A stretch of 64,000 nucleotides of DNA from JAMXLO01 sp963812505 (GCA_963812505.1 CAWEVM010000031.1:1-64000); one strand, 5' to 3'; numbered from the stretch's first letter, positions 1 through 9,201 are shown. Numbers and translations: made by a program. The notes: generated by a model not told the origin, from the sequence alone.

Positions 1-1566
1 ATTGGTCTGACCGGCAATATCCGAGATCAGCCGTACCACGTCCCCGACACGCTCCGCGGCAGCAGCCATGCCGCCCACCTTGTCATCAGTCATCGAGGCG
101 CGTTCCACCGCCTCCTGCGCCGCCTGGGTGGCACGGGCGACCTGTTGACTGATCTCGTGGATCGAGGCCGACATCTGCTCGGCCGCTGCCGCCACTGCGC
201 CGACGTTCTGCGCAGCGCTGACCGAGCCCACCGCCGTCTGCGATGCGGTCTCGCGTGTCCGACGCGCGGCCTTCGCCATGTCGTCGGCGGTCTGGCGCAT
301 CGTGCCCGCCGCGTCGGACAGCGTCGCCATAACTCCCGAGGCCGATGTGCCAAAGTCCTGTGTGCACTCGTCCATCGCCGCCTGCCGACGATCCTTCGCG
401 GCGCGCACACGCTCCGCCTCACCCTGCAGCCGACTGGCCTCCCGAGCGTTCTGCCGGAACACCAGCATGGCCTCAGCCATTCGGCCCACCTCGTCGCCCC
501 GGTCGGTCGCCGGGACCTCGACCTCAAGCTCGCCCGACGCCAGCCGACGCATTGCCGCGGTCATGCGCAGCACGGGGCGCGAAATCCCACTGCCGATCAG
601 CCAGGCCGCAACCAGCCCAAGCACCAGGCCTCCGGCTGTCAAAACGAGCAGCAGCGTCTCAGTCGCTGCGAGCCCGGAGAGTGTGGTGGCTTCGATCGCC
701 CGCTCATCGGCAATGCCGGATTCGTTCACTGCGGCGGCGGCCGCAGCCAGCGTTTCGGCGTCGCGGCGCATGCTGCCGTTGACCCGCTGGTCCAGTTCCG
801 CGTTCAGCCGGATGGCCTCGTGATAGGCTGCCACGTAACCGGACAGATGCTGGCGCAAGGTGTCGAACGCCGGTCCATCGGCCGAACCCACTCCCGCAGC
901 ATCCATCATGCCGATCAGCCGCGTCAGATTCGCTTCCGCCAGCTCAGCCTTCTTCGCGGCAACATCGTCGCGCCGCCGGTCTATGACCTTGGTGCCGTTC
1001 AGCCGCAGCAGCATTAGTGCCTGCTGGCCGTCGCGTGCCAGATTGGCCCCGTCGCGATTGCCGACGCGACTGGCGCTGGCGATCAACGTGTCGAAGTCGC
1101 TGCGAGCATTGGTTCCGGTTGGATCCAACGTCTCGAACACCACCCTGTCCTGGCTGCGCTTCAGCGCAAAGACCTCATCGATCCCCTTTTGATAGTCGGT
1201 GAACTGCGCCGCGATCTCCTCCATGCGGCGATGAAGCTCGGGGTTCTCCGCAATCGCCGCACCGCGGGCAATATTGACCCTCACCTGCTCACTCGCCTTT
1301 GCGGCAGCGGACGCCTCATCCTGGTTGCCCGTGTAAGCAAATTCGCGCGTATGGCGGCGCAATTCGGAGAAGCTTTGATCTATGTCACGACTGGCCGCCA
1401 CAAGGCCAACACGCTCGACATAACTGCCCAGCGAATCCGCAACGCCGAGGAATCGCCAGTAGCCAATGCCGGCGACTGCCAGCAGGATCGTCAGCACGCA
1501 CGCAAAGCCGGCGGCCAACTTGGTCTTGATCGAAAACGCCGAGATCCAGCGTGCGATGCGTCGCAT
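1..1566 (-). CDS. Methyl-accepting chemotaxis protein (C-terminus cut by window edge)
   Basis: A transmembrane chemoreceptor that would signal to CheW/CheA. The visible 522 codons start with MRRIARWISAFSIKTKLAAG and run off the left edge. A first membrane helix lies at about residues 14-34. A mostly helical sensor region of about 270 residues follows, then a second membrane helix near 305-325 rich in Leu, Gly and Ala. A HAMP linker comes next (ISRPVLRMTAAMRRLASGEL) and then the start of the cytoplasmic signalling coiled coil with the typical AAAEQMSASIHEIS stretch. The signalling hairpin tip and any adaptation pentapeptide are outside the window. The ATG is preceded by GAGGGAG at good spacing. 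The ligand cannot be predicted. No che genes are visible nearby. Confidence 0.9.
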   Translation of the reverse strand, partial: MRRIARWISAFSIKTKLAAGFACVLTILLAVAGIGYWRFLGVADSLGSYVERVGLVAASRDIDQSFSELRRHTREFAYTGNQDEASAAAKASEQVRVNIARGAAIAENPELHRRMEEIAAQFTDYQKGIDEVFALKRSQDRVVFETLDPTGTNARSDFDTLIASASRVGNRDGANLARDGQQALMLLRLNGTKVIDRRRDDVAAKKAELAEANLTRLIGMMDAAGVGSADGPAFDTLRQHLSGYVAAYHEAIRLNAELDQRVNGSMRRDAETLAAAAAAVNESGIADERAIEATTLSGLAATETLLLVLTAGGLVLGLVAAWLIGSGISRPVLRMTAAMRRLASGELEVEVPATDRGDEVGRMAEAMLVFRQNAREASRLQGEAERVRAAKDRRQAAMDECTQDFGTSASGVMATLSDAAGTMRQTADDMAKAARRTRETASQTAVGSVSAAQNVGAVAAAAEQMSASIHEISQQVARATQAAQEAVERASMTDDKVGGMAAAAERVGDVVRLISDIAGQTN

Positions 1567-1874
1567 TTGCTCCCTCAGGTCACCGATGCCAGTGCGGCTG
1601 TCGCCACTGGAGCGACGCCACGCGCAAACATCAGCAGCCCTGAGGTTGAACAAATCGCTAACGTGACCGGCTGAGACGGCGAAGGCTCGCCGGCGCTCGC
1701 CGCAGATGTAGGGCAGATGCACGCAAATCATGCAGACGGTCCGGTGCGGCTTATGGACCGCCAACAGGATGGGTTACCAGTCTATCTGCGTGCTCCGGGT
1801 GCAGCTTCTTGCATCCGCGATCAAAGACCTTCCTTTGATCCTAGACCTTGGTTCGCAACATCGCCAACGGATCG
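1567..1874. other. Gene-free stretch upstream of the chemoreceptor
   Basis: About 300 bases between the chemoreceptor start and the end of the small DUF3096 gene. I see no convincing coding sequence. It should hold the chemoreceptor promoter, but I could not identify clear -35/-10 elements. Confidence 0.4.
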
Positions 1875-2036
1875 CTACGGAATTTGGGCCAGGTGAAGAT
1901 TTGGCCACAGTCCCGTGATGCCTATCAGGATCAGATAGATGGCGACGATGAAGTTCAGCAGGCGCGGGACCACCAGGATCAGAATCCCAGCGATCAGCGC
2001 CACGAGAGGTTGGAACGCAATGACGTTGATGGTCAT
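1875..2036 (-). CDS. Small DUF3096-type membrane protein
   Basis: A 53-residue hydrophobic protein beginning MTINVIAFQPLVALIAGILI and containing VPRLLNFIVAIYLILIGITG. This matches the short DUF3096 family as I know it: two closely spaced membrane helices with a PRLLN motif between them. Function is unknown. The ATG at 2036 gives a product of normal family length, but its Shine-Dalgarno is weak. A strong AGGAGG lies about 25 bases further upstream, right after the stop of the small lipoprotein gene, so the exact start is uncertain. It probably forms a two-gene unit with that lipoprotein gene. Confidence 0.7.
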   Translation of the reverse strand: MTINVIAFQPLVALIAGILILVVPRLLNFIVAIYLILIGITGLWPNLHLAQIP

Positions 2037-2068
2037 GACGATCGTTCCGACATTGTCCGTTCGTCCTC

Positions 2069-2188
2069 CTAGCGTTCGTCGTGATGCCACCCCCACCAAT
2101 GATAATGACCGGGTGCCTCCACGACACAACCTGACAGCAACGCCGCCGCAACCAGTAGCCCAGCAAGGAACACCCGTGATCGCTGCAT
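2069..2188 (-). CDS. Tiny His/Trp-rich lipoprotein
   Basis: A 39-residue product starting MQRSRVFLAGLLVAAALLSG followed by Cys21. This is a short positively charged N-terminus, a hydrophobic core and a lipobox (LSGC), so it should be a lipid-anchored envelope protein. The mature part is only about 19 residues and is rich in His and Trp (HYHWWGWHHDER). It may bind metal or simply be structural; neither is shown. It lies directly upstream of the DUF3096 gene on the same strand. An AAAGG sits 9 bases before the ATG. No named family was recognised. Confidence 0.55.
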   Translation of the reverse strand: MQRSRVFLAGLLVAAALLSGCVVEAPGHYHWWGWHHDER

Positions 2189-2319
2189 CGTCAACGGCCT
2201 TTCAATTGGAGGCGCGCTTCTGGCAGTACGGTGATTGAGAGGTGTGGACGGCGAAAACAGGGCAAGCTGCTGCCGGTTCGGTCCTCACAGCAACGGCTAA
2301 CCGCTTTGTGACCCCCTAA

Positions 2320-2577
2320 CTAGCGCTGGCTTTGATTGCGATCTGCCGGAAAAGGGATGATGACGGCCGATGCCGCATGCCTGTGCTGATGCGAACTGAC
2401 CGGCCCGCAATGCTCCGAGCCTACATCGCTTGCGCACGATGTCAGTGAGCGCCGGACCTGGTGGATGAGAGCCATCATGGCCTGTTCGGTCACGCCGTCA
2501 CTTTTCATCACCAGCCTGATGAGCGGGTCTCGTATCAGGTTGGCGAGACCAAACTCTGCGTCCGATCCTACAGCCAC
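2320..2577 (-). CDS. Hypothetical small protein, 85 residues
   Basis: A short soluble protein of unknown function. It starts at a GTG with GGAGG five bases upstream (start MAVGSDAEFGLANLIRDPLI). A helical stretch follows with RLVMKSDGVTEQAMMALIHQ, then a polar tail. The clear ribosome-binding site and the amphipathic helix pattern argue for a real gene. Composition gets less protein-like towards the C-terminus. It sits downstream of mutY on the same strand. Reading the frame upstream of the GTG runs into mutY and gives an unlikely sequence, so I prefer this start. No conserved domain was recognised. Confidence 0.45.
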   Translation of the reverse strand: MAVGSDAEFGLANLIRDPLIRLVMKSDGVTEQAMMALIHQVRRSLTSCASDVGSEHCGPVSSHQHRHAASAVIIPFPADRNQSQR

Positions 2578-2702
2578 GCTGACCTCCAACCTTGTGTGAG
2601 AGATCAGTCTAGGCCGCGTGTATTGCCATGCCCTGTGCGAACGGTGACATGTTGTTTCATCGCCTAAGCGCCGTTTCCGCACGCGACGTGAAGCTCGGCT
2701 GG

Positions 2703-3749
2703 CTAATCCAGCATGCGGCGAGCCATGTGAGCGCACTTGCGCATGACAGAGGGCAAGGCTTCGTGCGCCAGTGTGTCGATCGGGCACGCGAAACCTGCGG
2801 CCTCTATGCGCTCGACCTGCGCCGCAAACAGATCGATCGTCAGCTCAAAATGCGTGAAGCCATGCCGCACCTGACCTGCCGGCTGCCATTCAGCGTGCAT
2901 CGGCGCGAGTGCAAGCGCCTCCGCCACCGCCCAAGGCTCGCTGCGCCAGTCGGTGCCCGGCAGCTCCGTCATCCCGCCCAGCAACCCCACGGCCGGACGG
3001 CGGCGCAGCAGCACGTGGCCTGCCGCATCGGTCAACCAAAAGTGCACGCCGTGGCGGAGCGGCCGCTCCCGGACAGCCGCCCTGCGCGGCAACTCGGCGG
3101 CAATACCCGCTCGCCGGCCCGCACAGCCCTCCATCCACGGGCATAGCGTGCAGGCCGGCCTGGCCGGCGTGCAGATCGTGGCGCCGAGATCGAACAGCGC
3201 CTGGGCGAAGTCCGAGGGCCGGTCCCGCGCCGCCGGGTCAACGCCGAGACGCGATGCCAGCTCACGCAACAACGGCTTCGCCTTCGGCAATGCCGCTTCC
3301 ACGGCGTTGAGCCGCGCCACCACGCGCTCGACGTTGCCATCGACCGGCACCGTCGGCACGCCGAACGCGATCGCGCAGACCGCCGCGGCGGTGTACTCAC
3401 CGATCCCAGGCAGTGCACGAAGGCCGACCAGATCGCGCGGGAATCCGCCAGCGGCGACCACGGCGCGCGCGCACGCATGTAGGTTGCGGGCGCGCGCGTA
3501 ATAGCCAAGTCCTGCCCAGGCAGCGAGCACGTCCGAGAGTTGTGCCGCCGCCAGCTTCTGGACGGTGGGAAAGCGCGTTAAGAACCTTTCATAATACGGG
3601 ATCGTGGCCGCAACGGTGGTCTGTTGCAGCATGATCTCGCTGAGCCATACATGATAAGGGTCGGTGGCCTCGCCCGGGCCGGCACGCCAGGGCAGCGACC
3701 TTCGATGTCGGTCATACCAGGTGAGCAGGGCATTGGCAGGAAAAGACAC
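2703..3749 (-). CDS. mutY: A/G-specific adenine DNA glycosylase MutY
   Basis: Base-excision repair enzyme that removes adenine mispaired with 8-oxoguanine or guanine. The 348-residue product has the normal family length. Visible features are the catalytic Glu38 (SEIMLQQTTV), the helix-hairpin-helix LPGIGEYTAAA at about 113-123, the catalytic Asp137 (VPVDGN), and a 4Fe-4S ligand set Cys193, Cys200, Cys203, Cys209 (spacing C-x6-C-x2-C-x5-C). A C-terminal NUDIX-like domain follows, starting near RHGVHFWLTD, which in the family recognises 8-oxoguanine. Translation starts at a GTG. The gene diverges from the DUF721 gene with only 10 bases between the start codons, so their promoters must overlap each other or the coding regions. 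Confidence 0.96.
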   Translation of the reverse strand: MSFPANALLTWYDRHRRSLPWRAGPGEATDPYHVWLSEIMLQQTTVAATIPYYERFLTRFPTVQKLAAAQLSDVLAAWAGLGYYARARNLHACARAVVAAGGFPRDLVGLRALPGIGEYTAAAVCAIAFGVPTVPVDGNVERVVARLNAVEAALPKAKPLLRELASRLGVDPAARDRPSDFAQALFDLGATICTPARPACTLCPWMEGCAGRRAGIAAELPRRAAVRERPLRHGVHFWLTDAAGHVLLRRRPAVGLLGGMTELPGTDWRSEPWAVAEALALAPMHAEWQPAGQVRHGFTHFELTIDLFAAQVERIEAAGFACPIDTLAHEALPSVMRKCAHMARRMLD

Positions 3750-3759
3750 AAGCGGCGGT

Positions 3760-4236
3760 ATGAAGATAGACGAACGCCACGTCTATGGTCCGCGCCCGGT
3801 CAGCGTGCTGATGCCGCGTCTGACGCGCCCGGCGTTCCGCCGCCGCTCGCCAGCGACCGCGCAGGTGCTGGCCGATTGGGCTGCCATCGTGGGGCCGGCG
3901 ATCGCCGCGGTCACCACGCCGCGGCGGCTTTCCGCCGGCACGCTCACCATCGCCTGCGCCGGCCCGATCGCGATGGAGCTGCAGCATCTCGCCGGCGAGG
4001 TGATCGCGCGGATCAACACCCATCTCGGCAGCCAGGTGGTGACCGCACTGCGCTTCGTGCAGACACCCGAGCTGTCGGCACCGCTCGCCGCGCGGGTGGC
4101 ACCGGTCGCCGATCCGGTAAAGCTCGCCGCAGTGGAAGCAGCCGTTGGAGACCTGCCGGAGGGCGAGTTGCGCAGCGCCCTCGCCTCACTCGGCCACGCG
4201 ATACTGACCACCCCCAACAGTTCGAGGTCCTCATGA
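3760..4236 (+). CDS. DUF721 (DciA-like) protein
   Basis: A 158-residue protein of the DUF721 family. Members in other bacteria include DciA, a loader of the replicative helicase DnaB; that role is known from the family and not shown here. The diagnostic part is the N-terminal half: FRRRSPATAQVLADWAAIVG, then a hydrophobic beta segment GTLTIACAGPIAMELQHLAG and INTHLGSQVVTALRF. The ATG at 3760 was chosen because an upstream in-frame start would lie inside the divergent mutY gene. The stop overlaps the start of the next gene (ATGA), so it is translationally coupled to the first DsbA-like gene. Confidence 0.85.
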   Translation: MKIDERHVYGPRPVSVLMPRLTRPAFRRRSPATAQVLADWAAIVGPAIAAVTTPRRLSAGTLTIACAGPIAMELQHLAGEVIARINTHLGSQVVTALRFVQTPELSAPLAARVAPVADPVKLAAVEAAVGDLPEGELRSALASLGHAILTTPNSSRSS

Positions 4237-4886
4237 CGCTGACCCGCCGCTCCACCCTGTCGCTCGCCGGAGGTGCGGCCGCCATGGGCCTCGTCGGCTA
4301 TCTCGGCTGGCCGATCGTCGGGCCGGCCTCCGCAGCCCAGCAGACAGCCGCTCCGTCGGGGGGCGACCCGCGCAAGGCGGAGCGCTCACTGGGCGATCCC
4401 GCCGCCAAAGTCACGGTCCAGGAGTTCTTCTCGCTGACCTGCACCCACTGTGCCGCGTTCGCCCAGGAAACCATGCCCCAGGTGGAAAAGGACCTGATCG
4501 CACCGGGCAAGGTGCGCTTCGTCTATCATGACTTCCCGCTGGACCAGGTGGCACTGACTGCCGCCATGGTGGCCCGCTATCTGCCGCCCGCGCAGTACTA
4601 CCCATTCGTTCAGGCGCTGTTCGCCAGCCAGGACCGTTGGGCCTTCGCCCGTGGCGCCAATACAACCGACGAACTTTGGAAGCTGGCGGCACTTGCGGGC
4701 ATGAGCCGGGCCACCTTCGACCAGGCAATCGCCGACAGTGACCTGCGGAACTGGATTCTCCAGCAGCAGCAGGCGGATCAGGATCGCTGGAAGATCGACT
4801 CAACTCCGAGCTTTGTGATCAATGACCAGAAGTACGCGGGCGAAATGAGCTTCGAGGCGTTCCGCAAGCTGCTGCCGGAGGTGTAG
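4233..4886 (+). CDS. DsbA-family thiol:disulfide oxidoreductase, copy 1 (CTHC)
   Basis: A 217-residue thioredoxin-fold protein of the DsbA/DSBA-like group, expected to act in the periplasm on cysteine pairs of secreted proteins. The N-terminus (MTLTRRSTLSLAGGAAAMGL) has a twin-arginine-like start and a hydrophobic core, so it should be exported. The active site is Cys70-Thr-His-Cys73 in FFSLTCTHCAAF. The cis-proline loop is STPSFVIN near the C-terminus. It overlaps the DUF721 gene by four bases and is followed 50 bases later by a paralogue with a CPHC site. The two share FSLTC.HCA, VARYLPP and FVIN segments, so they arose by tandem duplication. Confidence 0.92.
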   Translation: MTLTRRSTLSLAGGAAAMGLVGYLGWPIVGPASAAQQTAAPSGGDPRKAERSLGDPAAKVTVQEFFSLTCTHCAAFAQETMPQVEKDLIAPGKVRFVYHDFPLDQVALTAAMVARYLPPAQYYPFVQALFASQDRWAFARGANTTDELWKLAALAGMSRATFDQAIADSDLRNWILQQQQADQDRWKIDSTPSFVINDQKYAGEMSFEAFRKLLPEV

Positions 4887-4936
4887 CGGAACGACTTGCC
4901 GGCGCGGTCGCTCCCCTACTAGATTTAGGGGCGAAC

Positions 4937-5518
4937 ATGACAATACTCCGGCGAACTCTACTATCAGTAGTTCTGGCATCACCGGCAATCGCAGCCCCGG
5001 CGGACGCCGTTCGGGCGGAGCGTAGCCTCGGCAGCCCCGAGGCGCGGCTTACCTCGATCGAGTGCTTCTCGCTCACCTGCCCGCACTGCGCCGACTTCGC
5101 CCTCAAATCGCTGCCGGAGTTGAGGGCCGGTTGGATTGCGCCAGGCAGGCTGCGCTGGGTGTTCTACGACTTCCCAACGGATGTGGCCGCACTCCAGGCC
5201 GCCATGGTGGCGCGCTATCTGCCGCCGGAGCAGTACGAGCCCTTCATCGGCACCTTGTTCGCCCAACAGGATCACTGGGTGTTCGGCGCCGGCAGCGTGT
5301 CAGATACGCTATGGGCGTTGGCGAAGGACGCCGGCATGGATCGCGCCACATTCGAGCGGGCGCTCGCCGATGACGGGCTACGGGACTGGATCGTAGGACA
5401 GGCGCTTGATGCACAGAAGCGCTGGCACGTTGACGCCACTCCCAGTTTCGTGATCAACGGCAGGCTCTACGCTGGTGCGTTGTCTGCCAGCGAATTTGCT
5501 ACAATTCTCGCAAGTTAG
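4937..5518 (+). CDS. DsbA-family thiol:disulfide oxidoreductase, copy 2 (CPHC)
   Basis: A 193-residue DsbA-like protein. A short signal peptide (MTILRRTLLSVVLASPAIAA) is followed by the thioredoxin fold. The active site is Cys48-Pro-His-Cys51, the classical DsbA dipeptide, unlike the CTHC of its upstream paralogue. The cis-proline segment is ATPSFVING. The dipeptide between the cysteines sets redox potential in this family, so the two copies may differ in oxidising power or substrate. The gene lies 13 bases before smc on the same strand; the whole run from DUF721 to smc is likely one transcript. Confidence 0.92.
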   Translation: MTILRRTLLSVVLASPAIAAPADAVRAERSLGSPEARLTSIECFSLTCPHCADFALKSLPELRAGWIAPGRLRWVFYDFPTDVAALQAAMVARYLPPEQYEPFIGTLFAQQDHWVFGAGSVSDTLWALAKDAGMDRATFERALADDGLRDWIVGQALDAQKRWHVDATPSFVINGRLYAGALSASEFATILAS

Positions 5519-5531
5519 CGGAGAGATCTAA

Positions 5532-8500
5532 GTGCCCGTGCATTTTCGCCGCATTCGCATCGCCGGGTTCAAGAGCTTTGCCGAACCGGTCAGCGTGGAA
5601 ATCCACGCCGGTCTCACCGGCATTGTGGGCCCGAACGGCTGCGGCAAATCCAACGTCGTCGAGGCGCTGCGCTGGGCGATGGGCGAGCAGAGCACGCGGT
5701 CGCTGCGTGCCGGCGAGATGGACGATGTGATCTTCGCCGGCACAGCGGGCCGTCCGTCGCGCAATCTGGCCGAGGTCAGCTTGACCCTCGACGATACGGC
5801 GGGTGCGGTGCCGCCGCCGTTCAACGAGCAGTCGGAGCTGGAGATCATTCGGCGGATCGAGCGGGGCTCGGGAAGCGGATATCGTGTGAATGGCAAGGAG
5901 GTCCGCGCGCGGGACGTGCAGACGCTGTTCGCCGATCTGGCGACCGGGGCGCACTCCTCCGGGATGGTCAGCCAGGGACGCGTTGGCGCGCTGGTCACCG
6001 CCAAGCCGGAGGATCGACGCGCGGTGCTGGAGGAAGCGGCCGGGATTACCGGGCTGCATGTCCGGCGACACGAGGCGGAACTGAAGCTACGAGCTGCGGA
6101 GACCAACCTGGCGCGGGCCGATGATCTGCGCGGTCAGCTCGAGGTGCAACTCGGCGCCCTGAAGCGGCAGGCGCGCCAGGCCAGCCGCTATCGCAACATC
6201 TCCGGCGCGGTCCGCCAGGCCGAGGCGGAGTTCCTGGCGATCCAGCGGGCTCGCACGGCGCTGCTGCGCGCCGAGGCGGAAGCGGCGTTACATGACGCGC
6301 GCATGGCGGTTGCCGCCGCCACCGAGGCCGCGACGCAGGCCGCGACGATAGCGGCCGACGCTGCCGCCGCGCTGCCGCCGCTTCGCTCTACCGAATCGGA
6401 CGCCCGCACCGCCCTCGAGCGCCATCGGGTAACCCAGGAGCAGATCGCGGCCGAGGAGGAGCGCGCCCGCACCGCGCTGGCCGATGCGACCGTGCGGCTG
6501 GCTCAGCTTGGCCAGGATCTGGCTCACGCGGAACAGCTCAGGAAGGACTCGGAGGCGGCCGAGTCGCGGCTCGCGGCGGAGGATGCAGAGCTGGCGGAGG
6601 CCGACGCAGGCTACCCGGCGCAGTCGGAGGCCGCCGAAGCGACAGTTGTGGCAGCCGTCGAAGCAGTCCGCATCGCGGAAGCGGACTCTCATCGCGCCTC
6701 CGATGCAGCGGCCGAGGCCAACGCTCGGGTCCAGACGGTGACGAGACAGCTCGCGGATGCGGAGCAGCGCTGGCGGCGGTTGGATCAGCAATTGGAGCAG
6801 ATCCGCACGGAGCGCGATCGGATCGGCTCCCAGGCAATCGATCCCGAGGCGCTGGAGACTGCGCTAAGGGAACAGGAGGTTGCCGAATCTGTTCTGGCGT
6901 TGGCTCGCACAGAGCTCGGCGCCGCGGAGCAGGTTCGCGCGGCAACTGGTCCAGCGCTCGCCACCGCGCGCGAGCGACAGACCGCCGCCGATGCGACACA
7001 CGCCAAGCTTGCCGCGGAGGCGCGTGCGCTGGCCGAAGTGCTGGCGGTGAAGGATGGCGAGCGCTGGCCGCCCATGGTCGATGCGCTGAGCGTTCCCGCT
7101 GGCCTGGAAACAGCGCTTGGGGCGGCTTTGGGAGAGGAGCTCACCTCAGCCGCCGACCACGACGCGGCACGGCATTGGCGCGAACTGCCGCCGTTCGACC
7201 CGGCACCCAAACTGCCGGGTGGCGCGACGCCGCTGGCAGCGTTGGTCCAGGCGCCCCCGGCACTTGCGCGCGTGCTGTCGCAGACCGGACTGGTGGAGGA
7301 TCCCGCCATCGGCGAGTGGTCGCAGGCGGGTCTGGCGCCGGGTCAGGTGCTGGTCTCGCGCGCGGGCGCCGTCTGGCGGTGGGACGGCTATACCATCCGC
7401 GCCGGGACGCCGACAGCAGCGGCCGTCCGGCTAAAGCAGCGCAACCGGCTGTCGCTGCTGCAGCGTGATCTGGCGGCGGCAAGCGATGATGCTGTGGCCG
7501 CGCGCGAGGTGCGCGATGCCGCTGCCGCGGCCGATCAGGCGGCGACCATTGCCGAACAGCAGGCTCGTGCCGGTCGGACGCATGCCGAACAGACACTCGA
7601 CCGGGCACGGGCTACCCATCAGCAGCTTCGTGTGCGAGCGACCGAGATCGCAACACGGCTGGCTGGCATCGACACCCAGATCGAGCGGCTGACCGCTGAA
7701 ACCGAGGAGGCCAACGCGGGCCTTTCTCAAGCCCGCGAAGCGCAATCATCGCTGCCGGACCTCGTGACCCTGCGCGATGCCGTGGAGGCGGCGCGGACCG
7801 CGCTGACGGCGGCTCGATCGGCGGAAGCCGCGGCGCAGGCCGAATGCCAGGCGTTGGCCCGCGACCATGCGGTGCGCACGGCGCGCCGGTCCGCCATTGC
7901 CAGCGAGCGAGCCGACTGGGGACAGCGCGCTGCCGACGCCGGACGCAGGGTTGGCGAGCTGGCGGAACGGCGGGAAACCGCCGAGGCGGAGCACGCGACC
8001 TTGCAGGCTGTGCCTGGCCAGATTGCGGCGCGCCGCGCCGAGGCGTTGGATGCCCTGGAAGCGGCGGAGGCGGCCCATCGGGTGGCAGCCGACAGCCTGG
8101 CCGCTGCGGTCCATCAATCCACCGAAGCGGATCGCGCCGCTCGCGCCGCCGAGACCGCGCTTGGTGCGGCGCGCGAGGACGCGGTGCGGGCGGAGGGCGG
8201 TGCAACTCAGGCCGCGCAGGCCTGGGGCACGATGCAGGAGCGTATCGCCGAGCGCCTCGGCCAGAACCCCGCCATGCCGGACCCTCCCGCGGAGCTTTCG
8301 CCCGAGGTGGAGGAGAAGGCCCGCCGCCGCCTCGAGCGCCTGCTGAAGGAGCGCGAGGAGATGGGGCCGGTGAACCTTCGCGCCGACGTCGAGGCGGAAG
8401 CGGTCGAGACGCAGATCGCCGGCATCACGACCGAATGCCAGGAACTCACCACCGCCATCGCCAAGCTGCGTGGTTCGATCGGACACCTGAATCGTGAGGG

Positions 8501-9002
8501 CCGCGAGCGGCTCAGCGCGGTGTTCGAACAGATCGACCGTAACTTCCAGGCACTGTTCACCCGCATGTTCGGCGGCGGCAAGGCGCACCTCGCACTGGTC
8601 GGCTCCGACGATCCGCTGGAAGCCGGCCTGGAGATCTACGCGCAGCCGCCGGGCAAGAAGCTGGCGACCCTCTCGCTGCTGTCGGGTGGCGAACAGGCGC
8701 TGACCGCGCTGTCGCTGATCTTCGCGGTGTTTCGCTGCAACCCCTCACCGGTTTGCGTGCTGGACGAGGTGGATGCACCGCTCGATGATGCGAATGTCGA
8801 GCGCTTCTGCACGCTGCTCGGCGACATTGTGCACGAGACGGAGACGCGGTTCCTGGTCGTGACGCATCATCCTTTGACCATGGCGCGAATGGATCGGCTG
8901 TACGGCGTCACGATGCAGGAGCGGGGCGTGTCGAGGCTGCTGTCAGTTGATCTGCAGCGTGCGGCCGAGATGGCAGAACCGCCACGAATGGCGGCGGAGT
9001 GA
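5532..9002 (+). CDS. smc: Chromosome segregation ATPase SMC
   Basis: Structural maintenance of chromosomes protein, 1156 residues, the normal bacterial length. It compacts and segregates the chromosome as a dimer, usually with ScpA/ScpB (not seen here). Walker A is GPNGCGKS at residues 33-40. Long Ala/Glu/Arg-rich coiled-coil arms run from about 170 to 1000. A hinge lies near 500-640 (around DGERWPPMVDALSVP through AGLAPGQVLVSRAG). The ABC signature LLSGGEQALTALS is near residue 1050, closely followed by Walker B VCVLDEVDAPLDD. Start codon is GTG with GGAGAG upstream. The reading frame is intact over 3.4 kb. Confidence 0.97.
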   Translation: MPVHFRRIRIAGFKSFAEPVSVEIHAGLTGIVGPNGCGKSNVVEALRWAMGEQSTRSLRAGEMDDVIFAGTAGRPSRNLAEVSLTLDDTAGAVPPPFNEQSELEIIRRIERGSGSGYRVNGKEVRARDVQTLFADLATGAHSSGMVSQGRVGALVTAKPEDRRAVLEEAAGITGLHVRRHEAELKLRAAETNLARADDLRGQLEVQLGALKRQARQASRYRNISGAVRQAEAEFLAIQRARTALLRAEAEAALHDARMAVAAATEAATQAATIAADAAAALPPLRSTESDARTALERHRVTQEQIAAEEERARTALADATVRLAQLGQDLAHAEQLRKDSEAAESRLAAEDAELAEADAGYPAQSEAAEATVVAAVEAVRIAEADSHRASDAAAEANARVQTVTRQLADAEQRWRRLDQQLEQIRTERDRIGSQAIDPEALETALREQEVAESVLALARTELGAAEQVRAATGPALATARERQTAADATHAKLAAEARALAEVLAVKDGERWPPMVDALSVPAGLETALGAALGEELTSAADHDAARHWRELPPFDPAPKLPGGATPLAALVQAPPALARVLSQTGLVEDPAIGEWSQAGLAPGQVLVSRAGAVWRWDGYTIRAGTPTAAAVRLKQRNRLSLLQRDLAAASDDAVAAREVRDAAAAADQAATIAEQQARAGRTHAEQTLDRARATHQQLRVRATEIATRLAGIDTQIERLTAETEEANAGLSQAREAQSSLPDLVTLRDAVEAARTALTAARSAEAAAQAECQALARDHAVRTARRSAIASERADWGQRAADAGRRVGELAERRETAEAEHATLQAVPGQIAARRAEALDALEAAEAAHRVAADSLAAAVHQSTEADRAARAAETALGAAREDAVRAEGGATQAAQAWGTMQERIAERLGQNPAMPDPPAELSPEVEEKARRRLERLLKEREEMGPVNLRADVEAEAVETQIAGITTECQELTTAIAKLRGSIGHLNREGRERLSAVFEQIDRNFQALFTRMFGGGKAHLALVGSDDPLEAGLEIYAQPPGKKLATLSLLSGGEQALTALSLIFAVFRCNPSPVCVLDEVDAPLDDANVERFCTLLGDIVHETETRFLVVTHHPLTMARMDRLYGVTMQERGVSRLLSVDLQRAAEMAEPPRMAAE

Positions 9003-9021
9003 CCCCAGCGGGAGTGTTGCC

Positions 9022-9201
9022 GTGCCGTTAGTGGATATTCTCCTGATCGTGGTTTTTATCCTGATGGTGGCGGGCAGTGTCTGGGGCTGGCGACAAGGGT
9101 ATGCCGCGTTCGACGTCACGACTGCGGTGTGGCTGATCGTGCTGGTCGTGGTGTTTTTGATGATCATTGCGCCGTGGCCCCTGCGCCACGCGTATTGGTG
9201 A
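9022..9201 (+). CDS. Small membrane protein, 59 residues
   Basis: A very hydrophobic product beginning with GTG (MPLVDILLIVVFILMVAGSV) and ending WPLRHAYW. Two membrane helices are obvious: residues 4-20 and about 37-52 (VWLIVLVVVFLMIIA), with WGWRQGYAAFD between them. GGGAG lies upstream of the GTG. It starts 19 bases after smc and could be co-transcribed with it. I do not recognise a family. An upstream TTG in the same frame would overlap smc and adds no protein-like sequence. Confidence 0.55.
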   Translation: MPLVDILLIVVFILMVAGSVWGWRQGYAAFDVTTAVWLIVLVVVFLMIIAPWPLRHAYW

